From positions 1 to 17,018 of the forward strand of contig RFMK01000108.1 of assembly GCA_009927705.1 (NCBI GenBank): DNA of 17,018 bases. The letters run 5' to 3'. Within the stretch, counting starts at the first letter, position 1, and every line of letters starts with the position of its first letter. Below the pieces are notes generated by a model that was given only the letters and a program-made list of their open reading frames with translations, searched no databases and was not told the DNA's origin. The translations under genes and the position numbers were made by a program. This DNA comes from Actinomycetota bacterium (GTDB lineage Bacteria; Actinomycetota; Actinomycetes; Nanopelagicales; Nanopelagicaceae). Shown piece by piece: positions 7,551-14,612 of the stretch.

Positions 7551-8750
7551 TTACTTCTTCCTTGGTTGTGAAGCAGCCGCAACGAAGAAAACGACCAGAA
7601 TCAACATCACGCCAGGAATTGTCATTGCTACAGGCAAGGAAACTGCACCTGCCACAACCGATATCACGGCGCGTCCTGCGAAAGTAAGTACCTGATTGAG
7701 GGCGCCGAGTTCGGCGACGGCAACTCCCCCAGGCTTATCAGATCGTGCGCTGGCATAGCCAAAAAACACTGGTCCGATAAAAGAGATTCCGATTCCGGCA
7801 AGGAAGATACCAAGACAAAAAATGGAGAAAGCAAGATGAAGATTTGTATCTTTGAGTTGAATACTCAGTCCAAGTGAGGTGAGGAAAACCGTTCCACCCA
7901 TGACTGCAAATGGTTGAACAATCTCTTTATCGCTGCGATCACCTTTAAATCGATTGAAACTCAATCGTCCGATAATCATCGCACCCATAAATAGAAAGTA
8001 CGGCAACACCGCGATCGATTTACTTACGCCGAATTCTTGCCGCGCCATGATGGTGGCCCAGTCGCCCACCGATACTTCAAGCATCAAAGCGCAGAGAAAA
8101 CCTAAGCTCACAATCCAATCAATGCTGAATGATTTGATCATTCTGGTAAAGGTAACAACTTCATCGGCTTCAGTTACCTCATTGCCTTGGAGCAATAGCG
8201 GTTTGAGTCGAGCGAATGTCCGCAATTTCAAGAGATATACGATGATAATCAAAGGCAAGATATGCCAATTGAGCGAGACGCTCGATGAAATAAGGAGAGC
8301 GATGAGAGCGGTTGACACGGCTCCCGCACTCCATAATCCATGGAGCATCGGAATAATCTGAGTACCACTTTCAGATTGGCGATGCAGAGCTTGAGCGTTG
8401 ATGGATATGTGATACGTAGCCCAAGAAAAACCTAAAATGATATTAACGATGAGATAAATGATGGGATTATGAATCTCAATCAGCAATCCCAGAGTGAAAT
8501 ATGTGAAAGTAGAACTCACAATCAGGATCTTGTAGACCCCGAGCCTGTGGACGATATGGCCCATGGTCATTTGAGCAGCAAAAGCACCAATGGAGCCTGA
8601 ACTCATGAGAAAGCCAAAGTAGGTAGTTGAGACATTTAAATTCGCCTTAATGTCCGGAAAGCGCGGAGCTAGGCACATGATTCCTAGACCAAAGAGGAAG
8701 AAGAGCGACTGAAGTCCTCGTCTTTCAGCTTGATCAATCGGTCGATTCAA
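7551..8750 (-). CDS. Major facilitator superfamily transporter, YbjJ-like
   Basis: A 399-residue inner-membrane protein with about 12 hydrophobic segments and a short basic tail (SQPRKK). Segments that resemble E. coli YbjJ are RFPDIKANL after the first helix, INAQAL and PMLHGLWSAGAV after helix 4, and VGDWATIM plus the GAMIIGRL segment at the start of the second half; this comparison is from memory. The substrate cannot be read from the sequence. The start is TTG at 8750, inside TTGA that also ends the upstream cnoX-like gene (4-base overlap). There is no Shine-Dalgarno, so translation probably depends on re-initiation. It is the last gene of the DUF4032-cnoX-MFS operon. Confidence 0.88.
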   Translation of the reverse strand: MNRPIDQAERRGLQSLFFLFGLGIMCLAPRFPDIKANLNVSTTYFGFLMSSGSIGAFAAQMTMGHIVHRLGVYKILIVSSTFTYFTLGLLIEIHNPIIYLIVNIILGFSWATYHISINAQALHRQSESGTQIIPMLHGLWSAGAVSTALIALLISSSVSLNWHILPLIIIVYLLKLRTFARLKPLLLQGNEVTEADEVVTFTRMIKSFSIDWIVSLGFLCALMLEVSVGDWATIMARQEFGVSKSIAVLPYFLFMGAMIIGRLSFNRFKGDRSDKEIVQPFAVMGGTVFLTSLGLSIQLKDTNLHLAFSIFCLGIFLAGIGISFIGPVFFGYASARSDKPGGVAVAELGALNQVLTFAGRAVISVVAGAVSLPVAMTIPGVMLILVVFFVAAASQPRKK

Positions 8751-9628
8751 AACAGAGCGCTCGCTAACTCGGTTCGTGCCCGGATTAAATCAGGGTCGGA
8801 TGGGTCTACTAATTGGAATATCAACAATAGATGTTCCTTCGCTTGCTTCCGTTCATCTCCGGAAGAGTTTCGGACAAATGTGATGAGTCGCTCAAATGCC
8901 CGCTTCTGTAAGCCTTGGGCTATTTCAACATCTGCGGCCATTAATTGTCGGGTGATATCTGCGGGGTGTGAATCCGCTTCTTGAATCGTCTTGGCAGGAT
9001 CTAAACCTGTAATGCGGATCATCAATTCGCATTGTGCTAACCCAATTTTTGCCATGACCTCGTCAGGTTTTCTCTGTAGCCAGTTTCGATATGCCATCGC
9101 AGCGCCTGAATAATCACCGCTTTCTAGCGCGCTTAAGGCTGCTGCTTCTTCTGGCTCCATCGGAGCCTCTTTTGTCTCGGGAACTTCCACATTAAGTCCA
9201 CGCTCTTTTGCAACTTCGAATAACTTCGCAATCACCAGCGCAATTTGTTCGCGGGGATAAACTCGATCAAAAAGTGCAAGCGGTTGTTCGTCGACAAATG
9301 CAAGAGCCATTGGAACTGATTGAATCTGCAGAGCTTGCGCAAGTTGTGGCTGTGTGTCTGCATTGATGGCTGCGAAAGCCCAACTCTGGTGGTCTGCTTC
9401 GGACATAGAGAACATGAGGTCGCGTAAATCAACAGACGCCTTGCTGCGCGGAGAATATGCCAAAAGCACAACTGGCTTTTCCTTGGATGCGGCAACAAAT
9501 GAAGTCATGAAATTCTCAACTGTTGCCTCAGGAACATGTGAAGTTTGAGCTGCTTCAACCTTGGGTTTTGTGAGCGAACTCAGATCAAATGCCCGCCCCA
9601 TGTTCTGTGGTAACGGCGGCAAACTCAT
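8747..9628 (-). CDS. CnoX/YbbN-like thioredoxin-fold protein with TPR-like C-terminus
   Basis: A 293-residue cytoplasmic protein. A thioredoxin fold covers about residues 35-145, with the cis-proline in SVPMALAF (Pro 106). The CxxC site is replaced by YSPRSKAS (58-65), so it cannot act as an ordinary thiol-disulfide oxidoreductase. Helical TPR-like repeats follow at about 155-270 (ALESGDYSGAAMAYRNWL, a run of paired helices), and the C-terminus reads DPDLIRARTELASALF, like the end of other YbbN/CnoX proteins. E. coli CnoX is a redox-controlled holdase working with GroEL; a chaperone-like role here is inferred. The ATG at 9628 has GAGAG about ten bases upstream. It starts 12 bases after the DUF4032 gene and overlaps the MFS gene by four bases. 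Confidence 0.88.
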   Translation of the reverse strand: MSLPPLPQNMGRAFDLSSLTKPKVEAAQTSHVPEATVENFMTSFVAASKEKPVVLLAYSPRSKASVDLRDLMFSMSEADHQSWAFAAINADTQPQLAQALQIQSVPMALAFVDEQPLALFDRVYPREQIALVIAKLFEVAKERGLNVEVPETKEAPMEPEEAAALSALESGDYSGAAMAYRNWLQRKPDEVMAKIGLAQCELMIRITGLDPAKTIQEADSHPADITRQLMAADVEIAQGLQKRAFERLITFVRNSSGDERKQAKEHLLLIFQLVDPSDPDLIRARTELASALF

Positions 9629-9640
9629 GACGTAATTCTC

Positions 9641-10876
9641 TCAAAGAGTTGGGGCACCGGAGTCCAATCGATGGGGCAAGACCGATTCAATATAGTCAGA
9701 TGTCGCATTTTCAAGCCCGACATCGCTCCCGGCTTTCTCCCCCAAATACCAGCGATGTTCTAGCACTTCATGAAAAAGTTGGGCATCTTCCACTCGCCCA
9801 ATCAGCTCGTCAGGAACGGAGTTAATTACTTTGTAAAAAACTTCATGTAGCCAACGTTGAGCCGCCTCATATAAATCTGGTGTGCGTGAAATCTCACGAG
9901 ACCTAAAACGATCAAAGGAAGCAAGAATTCGCTTTGCTTGGAATTCTTCGGTCTCCAGTCCCATTAGCTCTCTTAATCTTTGAGAGTGATAGTTAGGTGC
10001 GACAAGTTTCGGAGTAAAAGTTAAGGTTGATTTATCACCCGCAAGTTGTAGGTCAACTTCTTCGACCGCAAAGCCGATATCTTGTAGAGAACGCATCGCT
10101 CGTTCTACTGCGTGGCGATCATTTGCGGGCAGCACCTGTGGTTCACTCAAAGCTTTCCAAATCTTTCGGTAACGCGTAATGACTGACTCGCTTGCACGGA
10201 TGGGATCCATAGCGGGGAAGAGAACGCCAGCTAGTTTGAGGTCTTCCAACTCTGCTGCAACGTTAAAGCGCGCGATATCTAGGTCATGTTCGCGTTGGCC
10301 ATTACTCAGATTCTTCTGAAACTCTCCCGTTTCGGCATCGACTAAATAGGCGGCGAAACCATCAGCGTCTCGACGAAAGAGCGTATTGGAAAGGGAACAA
10401 TCTCCCCACCAAAAACCAAGAAGGTGTAATCGAACGAGCAAATAGGCAAGCGCATTAGCCATATTTGTGATGTCATGTTGGGTGATATCACCACTAAGGA
10501 CTACGCGATATGGCAACGAATAGGGCAAGAATCGAGTAACTATGGCGCACGGAAGTTCATCGTGTTCTGGAGTGAGTCGTCCGTTAACTATCGCGATTTG
10601 CGAGACTGATGGCGCACCTCTCAGACCAAGCTCTCGAAGCGCTTCATATTCACGAGTGGCAAACTCTTCTACTGTCTCTTTTACCGCATAAATCTCGCTC
10701 TCAGGATCTGAAGTAGATCGCACCAAGCGGACCACGTGACGCGAGATACCGCGTTGGGCAGTCAGTGATGGATCTTCCGGCCACTCCTCTAACGGTTTCT
10801 CCCACGGCAAATTTGAAAGCGCTGCAATCTCTTCACCAAGACCGGTGATTCGAAGTTGTGAGTTGTGTGGCGCCAC
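9641..10876 (-). CDS. DUF4032 protein with Kdo/WaaP-like kinase fold
   Basis: A 411-residue protein of the actinobacterial DUF4032 type. The N-terminal half looks like a small-molecule or lipopolysaccharide-kinase (WaaP-like) fold. Lys 66 in IYAVKE fits the ATP-binding lysine, Asp 159 in WWGDCSLSNTLF with Asn 164 fits the catalytic loop, and Asp 180 in LVDAETGE replaces the DFG aspartate. The second half (about 210-390), rich in charged helices with NYHSQRLREL and HEVLEHRWYLGE, is the DUF4032 part. Catalysis is predicted, not known, and the substrate is unknown. GTG at 10876 is used because an in-frame TGA lies just upstream; there is no Shine-Dalgarno, and AAGAAT sits six bases before it. 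First gene of the operon with the cnoX-like and MFS genes, divergent from the AI-2E permease. Confidence 0.85.
   Translation of the reverse strand: MAPHNSQLRITGLGEEIAALSNLPWEKPLEEWPEDPSLTAQRGISRHVVRLVRSTSDPESEIYAVKETVEEFATREYEALRELGLRGAPSVSQIAIVNGRLTPEHDELPCAIVTRFLPYSLPYRVVLSGDITQHDITNMANALAYLLVRLHLLGFWWGDCSLSNTLFRRDADGFAAYLVDAETGEFQKNLSNGQREHDLDIARFNVAAELEDLKLAGVLFPAMDPIRASESVITRYRKIWKALSEPQVLPANDRHAVERAMRSLQDIGFAVEEVDLQLAGDKSTLTFTPKLVAPNYHSQRLRELMGLETEEFQAKRILASFDRFRSREISRTPDLYEAAQRWLHEVFYKVINSVPDELIGRVEDAQLFHEVLEHRWYLGEKAGSDVGLENATSDYIESVLPHRLDSGAPTL
10867..10876. repeat. Perfect 10-base palindrome at the DUF4032 start
   Basis: GTGGCGCCAC reads the same on both strands and ends on the first base of the DUF4032 GTG. 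It is partly echoed by TGGCGC immediately after it. Its place in the divergent region could suit a dimeric regulator, but it also codes the first residues of the protein and may be chance. Confidence 0.3.
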
Positions 10877-10896
10877 TGGCGCATTCTTTCAGGCTT

Positions 10897-10902
10897 TACA
10901 CT
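10897..10902 (+). promoter_or_regulatory. Leaderless -10 element for the AI-2E permease
   Basis: TACACT is followed by exactly six bases and then ATG at 10909, which would put the transcript start on or next to the A of the ATG. There is no Shine-Dalgarno in the 32 bases separating this gene from the divergent DUF4032 gene. No clear -35 is seen. Confidence 0.5.
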
Positions 10903-10908
10903 AGATAC

Positions 10909-12039
10909 ATGGCACGAATTAAACGAGTTTTGAGCAAAGTCACACCAAAATCACCCCAAGAAAAAAATGGCAAAGAGGATTTTGGCGCAAAAGGTGCTCC
11001 ACTTAACACCCAGCACCCATTCTACTTTGGGTTTCTTGCCGCGTCTGGCGCGCTCGTCGCAATAACTGTTCTCCGTGCGCTTCAATCAGCATCACAAGTT
11101 TTTGTGTTGATCATTATCTCTCTCTTCCTCGCTATGGGTTTGAATCCAACAGTCGAAGCGCTGCAAGCAAGAAAAATGAAGCGAAGTACTTCGGTTGCGG
11201 TTGTAGTCATATGCGCGCTTTTGATTATTACCCTTTTCGTTCTCGTGGTGATTCCGCCAGTCTTTACGCAGGCAAATCAATTGATTGATGGCGCCCCACA
11301 ACTCATCGATTCCTTACGAAACAATGCAACACTGGCTGATCTCAATAAACAATACGGAGTAATTGATACTCTCCAAAACAAATTCCAAAGTTTGATTTCT
11401 GATGGCCAGCTTTTCACTGGAGCTTTCGGCGGAGTTGTTGGTGTTGGCCGCACCGTGCTTTCTGGCGCATTTTCCGCTCTCACCGTTATGGTCTTGACTC
11501 TCTACTTCCTCTCTTCACTCCCAACCGTCACAAAGATTTTCTATCGCCTTGCGCCAGCTTCACGACGTGACCGTATATCTAAGATCGGTGATGCAATCAT
11601 CTCTCGAGTGGGCGCATTCGTTGGCTCGCAAGTCTTGATTGCCGCACTCGCTGCAGTCTTCGTATTCTTTTTGTCTTTGGGCCTAGAACTTCCCTACGCC
11701 GCAGCTCTGGGAATGGTCATTCTATTTGTTGCACTCATTCCCTTAATTGGTCACTTCATTGGCGCAAGTATTGTGATTCTCGTAGCGCTAACCGAATCGC
11801 CGACCAAAGCTCTTCTGGCGCTCGTGCTTTACACGCTTTACGTTCAGATTGAGAATTACGTTATTACGCCACGAATTATGAAGCGCTCGCTATCAATTCC
11901 TGGATTGGTAACAATCGTTGCGGCTCTCCTTGGAACCTCATTATTGGGACTAGTTGGTGGATTACTCGCAGTTCCAATCGCAGCAGCCGTCTTGCTTATT
12001 ATGGATGAAGTAGTTTTCCCAAAGACTGATAACGCCTAA
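10909..12039 (+). CDS. AI-2E family transporter (PF01594-type permease)
   Basis: A 376-residue membrane protein of the AI-2E/YdiK/PerM family. Hydrophobic segments are at about residues 38-76 (one or two), 95-116, 182-206, 240-260, 264-285, 287-312 and 333-365. The amphipathic stretch from about 118 to 175 between the early and late helices is typical. The hallmark is IENYVITPRIMKRSLSIPG at 314-332. Despite the family name most members are not proven autoinducer exporters; some work as Na+/H+ antiporters or have unknown substrates. A basic, polar N-terminus of about 35 residues precedes the first helix. The ATG at 10909 is preferred to an upstream in-frame GTG at 10858, which would overlap the divergent DUF4032 gene. 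The stop is two bases from that of the convergent hydrolase. Confidence 0.9.
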   Translation: MARIKRVLSKVTPKSPQEKNGKEDFGAKGAPLNTQHPFYFGFLAASGALVAITVLRALQSASQVFVLIIISLFLAMGLNPTVEALQARKMKRSTSVAVVVICALLIITLFVLVVIPPVFTQANQLIDGAPQLIDSLRNNATLADLNKQYGVIDTLQNKFQSLISDGQLFTGAFGGVVGVGRTVLSGAFSALTVMVLTLYFLSSLPTVTKIFYRLAPASRRDRISKIGDAIISRVGAFVGSQVLIAALAAVFVFFLSLGLELPYAAALGMVILFVALIPLIGHFIGASIVILVALTESPTKALLALVLYTLYVQIENYVITPRIMKRSLSIPGLVTIVAALLGTSLLGLVGGLLAVPIAAAVLLIMDEVVFPKTDNA

Positions 12040-12041
12040 AT

Positions 12042-12755
12042 TTAGAATTCGGTCGGAAGTGGAAGTCGAGCTGGGTTGATGACTTTCACGATTTCACTCA
12101 AGACTCGGTAAACAAAGGGTTCACCAACCCAGAGATGTTTGCCATCTTTGACTTCAACTATTTGAATCTGAGGCACAGGCCCGAACTTTGCTCGCGCAGC
12201 GTCAGGTTGTAGGTAATCATCAAATTCAGGAATCAGAGCAACAATCGGGCGTTGATCATTCGCCCAATAATCTAAATCTGCAGGTTCTGAGAAGCGCAGC
12301 GGTGGCGATAAAAGAATTAACCCTTTGATACGCGGATCGCGTGCATATTTCAAAGCTAAATCTGTACCGAATGACCAGCCAGTCACCCAGAGATTTTTAA
12401 CTCCTAATTCTTCACAACAATAATTGATAGCCGCGATGACATCTTCTCTCTCAGTAATGCCGCCACCGAATTCACCTTCGCTCGCGCCTTGCTCACTTAC
12501 TGTGCCTCGAGTATTGAAGCGAATGACGGTGATACCAGCCATCTCTGGAAGTCGATTCGCCGCTTTTTTATAGATATGGCTGTCCATCATTCCGCCATGT
12601 GTCGGCAATGGATGAAGGCAGAGCAACCCCAGAGAGCGATCACCATTCACAGGTGTTGCCACTTCGCCAATCAAGCGCAAACCATCTGATGTGAGGAAAG
12701 AGATAGGTGTCCTCGTAGCGGGCAGAACCGTGCTGGGTCGAATCAATTCCGCCAT
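12042..12755 (-). CDS. Alpha/beta hydrolase
   Basis: A 237-residue alpha/beta-hydrolase fold protein resembling the COG2945 type of small serine hydrolases. The nucleophile elbow is GWSFG with Ser 128. An oxyanion-type LHPLPTHGGMMDSH follows strand 3 (48-60), RFNTRGTVSEQGASEGEF (79-96) is characteristic, the acid is probably Asp 179 or 180 in PEFDDYL, and the His is in DGKHLWVGE (207). No signal peptide, so cytoplasmic. The substrate is unknown; esterase or peptidase activity would be typical. I use the ATG at 12755 (MAELIRP); the longer reading from 12797 would overlap the divergent aldehyde dehydrogenase by 19 bases and adds a basic, unconserved extension. No Shine-Dalgarno; TAAACT lies seven bases upstream. 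Confidence 0.88.
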   Translation of the reverse strand: MAELIRPSTVLPATRTPISFLTSDGLRLIGEVATPVNGDRSLGLLCLHPLPTHGGMMDSHIYKKAANRLPEMAGITVIRFNTRGTVSEQGASEGEFGGGITEREDVIAAINYCCEELGVKNLWVTGWSFGTDLALKYARDPRIKGLILLSPPLRFSEPADLDYWANDQRPIVALIPEFDDYLQPDAARAKFGPVPQIQIVEVKDGKHLWVGEPFVYRVLSEIVKVINPARLPLPTEF

Positions 12756-12762
12756 GCCTGTA

Positions 12763-12768
12763 AGTTTA
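12763..12768 (-). promoter_or_regulatory. Leaderless -10 element for the alpha/beta hydrolase
   Basis: Minus strand TAAACT is followed by seven bases (TACAGGC) and ATG at 12755. It lies in the 23 bases between this start and the divergent aldehyde dehydrogenase ATG at 12779, so the hydrolase promoter must extend into the dehydrogenase coding region. Confidence 0.42.
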
Positions 12769-12778
12769 GACCTCAGAT

Positions 12779-14248
12779 ATGAAGACCTTCGAATCACTCA
12801 ATCCCGCAACTGGTGAGGTTGTTGGTGTATTTCCCAACATGACACCGCGCGAAGTGCACGAAGCTGTAGCACGCGCACAAGCAGCATCTAATGCCTGGTC
12901 TGAATTAAGTTTCCGCAAGCGATTGATCACTCTCCGAGATTGGGCTTCTCTATTAACTCGGGAAATCGATAACGCAGCTGACTTGATTCATCGTGAAACT
13001 GGAAAACCTGTAAGCGATGCCGCACTCGAAGTTGCGATTGCAATCGAGCATATTTCTTGGGCAGCGAAATTTGCGCCTAAAGTATTAAGTCCCCAATCAC
13101 GTCCCTCTGGCCTTCTGATGTTCAATATGGCTTCACAAGTTCAGCGAGTTCCTTACGGAGTTGTGGGCGTTATCGGACCTTGGAATTACCCCATGTTCAC
13201 GCCAATGGGCTCTATCGCATATGCACTTGCTGCGGGCAACACAGTCGTTTTTAAACCAAGTGAATACACACCTGCTATCGGTGCCTGGCTTGGCGAGACC
13301 TGGACACGTATCGCTCCTTTCAACGACATCTTCACTGTAGTTACAGGCACTCCCGAAACCGGAATTGCACTAACGGAAAGTAAGGTTGGAAAGATATCTT
13401 TTACCGGCTCCACTCGAACTGCTAAAAAAGTTGCGGCTACTTGTGCTGAGCGGATGACACCAGTCGTCTTGGAATGCGGTGGAAAAGACCCCGTACTCAT
13501 TGATCACGATGCTGACATCAAGCGAGCAGCAGAAATAACGTTGTGGCACGCGATGGCGAATGCAGGTCAATCATGTATTGGCGCAGAACGAGTCTATGTT
13601 CATCGCGATGTTGCAGATTCGTTCACCCAAACAATCGTCGATATGGCATCAAAAATCACTCCTGGTTATGAAGATGGTGCACATTACGGTCCAGCCACAA
13701 TGCCCTCGCAGCTCAAAATCATCAAGTCTCATATTGATGATGCTGTGAAGCGTGGCGGCGAGTTTTTGATTGGCGATAAAAACGCAGTCAAAGGTGGATA
13801 CGTCCAACCCGTGATTCTGCGGAATGTTCCAGAAGATTCGAAGGCGATGACGGAAGAAACTTTTGGCCCTACGCTCGTGATTAATACGGTGCGCAACATG
13901 GATGAAGCGGTAGATCTTGCAAATTCGACAGCATATGGTCTCGGTGCAGCGGTCTGGTCAAAGCGGAATGGCAAGAAGATTGCATCGCTTTTGAAGTGTG
14001 GAATGGTCTCAATAAATTCGGCATTTTCATTTGCCGCAATCGGATCGGTCCCATTTGGCGGCGTGAAAGATAGCGGTTATGGCCGCATTCATGGCGCAGA
14101 AGGGCTTCTAGAATTCACTTATCCTCGAACCGTGGTCAAGACTCGTTTCAATATTCCACTTCAATTCACTACATTTCAACGTACTGGTTTTGCAGACAAA
14201 ACCATCATCCGTCTAGTCAATCTGTTACATCGTCGACGTCGTCGCTAA
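12779..14248 (+). CDS. Aldehyde dehydrogenase family protein (succinate-semialdehyde dehydrogenase-like)
   Basis: A 489-residue NAD(P)-dependent enzyme that oxidises an aldehyde to the acid. It begins with the family signature NPATGEVV. GPWNYPMF carries the catalytic-site Asn, FKPSEYTP and FTGST (about 205) form the cofactor site, Glu 232 is in LECGGKD, and the nucleophile is Cys 266 in NAGQSCIGAERVYV. EETFGPTLV and PFGGVKDSGYGR follow. Overall layout, including the long tail after the last motif, recalls mycobacterial GabD2, but the substrate cannot be fixed from sequence. The tail is amphipathic and ends in HRRRRR, perhaps touching membrane or polyanion. ATG at 12779 has no Shine-Dalgarno; TAGACC six bases before it is only a partial -10 match. 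The stop is three bases from the convergent gene. Confidence 0.93.
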   Translation: MKTFESLNPATGEVVGVFPNMTPREVHEAVARAQAASNAWSELSFRKRLITLRDWASLLTREIDNAADLIHRETGKPVSDAALEVAIAIEHISWAAKFAPKVLSPQSRPSGLLMFNMASQVQRVPYGVVGVIGPWNYPMFTPMGSIAYALAAGNTVVFKPSEYTPAIGAWLGETWTRIAPFNDIFTVVTGTPETGIALTESKVGKISFTGSTRTAKKVAATCAERMTPVVLECGGKDPVLIDHDADIKRAAEITLWHAMANAGQSCIGAERVYVHRDVADSFTQTIVDMASKITPGYEDGAHYGPATMPSQLKIIKSHIDDAVKRGGEFLIGDKNAVKGGYVQPVILRNVPEDSKAMTEETFGPTLVINTVRNMDEAVDLANSTAYGLGAAVWSKRNGKKIASLLKCGMVSINSAFSFAAIGSVPFGGVKDSGYGRIHGAEGLLEFTYPRTVVKTRFNIPLQFTTFQRTGFADKTIIRLVNLLHRRRRR

Positions 14249-14251
14249 CTC

Positions 14252-14575
14252 TTAATATCGGGGCGCGTTCCTCGTTCTCTCAATCTTAGGTTTTCTAACA
14301 TCGCGTTTACTCCAACAAGCTGTATGCCAATGTCTTCTTGATTCAACATCATGTTCTATCCAGGCAACTGTATGTGGCGTTGCCATCGGAATGAGTTGGT
14401 CACATCCCGGACAGCGATACGGTTTTGTCGAACTTGATCCAGTAATACGACGTACCATGTATATGCCTTCATGATGCTCTTCAATAGTTTCATGTGATGT
14501 GGCTATGTCTCGATCTTCGGCAGCTGGCTTATTGCGACCGTTACGCTGCTTTGGCTTATTTCTCCGCGGACTCAC
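14252..14575 (-). CDS. Small actinobacterial Cys/His protein (often auto-named ATP/GTP-binding protein)
   Basis: A 107-residue basic protein. The first 35 residues are low-complexity and Arg/Lys-rich. The conserved core has CPGCDQLIPMATPHTVAW (from residue 55), then RRHWHTACW (81 onward), and the protein ends RTRNAPRY. Cys 55, Cys 58, His 82 or 84 and Cys 87 could hold a zinc ion as in small treble-clef or zinc-ribbon folds. Similar proteins are widespread in actinobacteria and labelled ATP/GTP-binding without a P-loop; I see none here. GTG at 14575 gives MSPRRNKP, the N-terminus I recall for the family, with GGAG nine bases upstream. ATG at 14590 (adding MENIP) is the alternative. The basic tail plus possible zinc site suggests nucleic-acid or ribosome binding, which is an inference. 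Confidence 0.82.
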   Translation of the reverse strand: MSPRRNKPKQRNGRNKPAAEDRDIATSHETIEEHHEGIYMVRRITGSSSTKPYRCPGCDQLIPMATPHTVAWIEHDVESRRHWHTACWSKRDVRKPKIERTRNAPRY

Positions 14576-14600
14576 AGGGATATTCTCCATTACTTACGGC

Positions 14601-14606
14601 TAGATT
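14601..14606 (+). promoter_or_regulatory. Leaderless -10 element for the secreted-protein gene, overlapping a -10 candidate on the other strand
   Basis: TAGATT is followed by six bases (GGGCCC) and ATG at 14613; no Shine-Dalgarno is present. Read on the minus strand the same bases give CAATCT (14602-14607), a possible -10 for the divergent small Cys/His gene that would leave a short leader carrying its GGAG site. Confidence 0.48.
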
Positions 14607-14612
14607 GGGCCC

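Noticed and set aside
7954..8361. 135-codon open frame on the plus strand inside the MFS gene
   Set aside because: It is antisense to conserved membrane helices, has no ribosome site or family likeness, and reflects the codon composition of the real gene.
10858..10908. AI-2E permease starting at GTG 10858
   Set aside because: It would overlap the divergent DUF4032 start, and the ATG at 10909 follows a well-placed TACACT.
12756..12797. Hydrolase starting at ATG 12797
   Set aside because: It would overlap the start of the divergent aldehyde dehydrogenase and adds a short basic extension not needed for the fold; the ATG at 12755 fits the TAAACT element.
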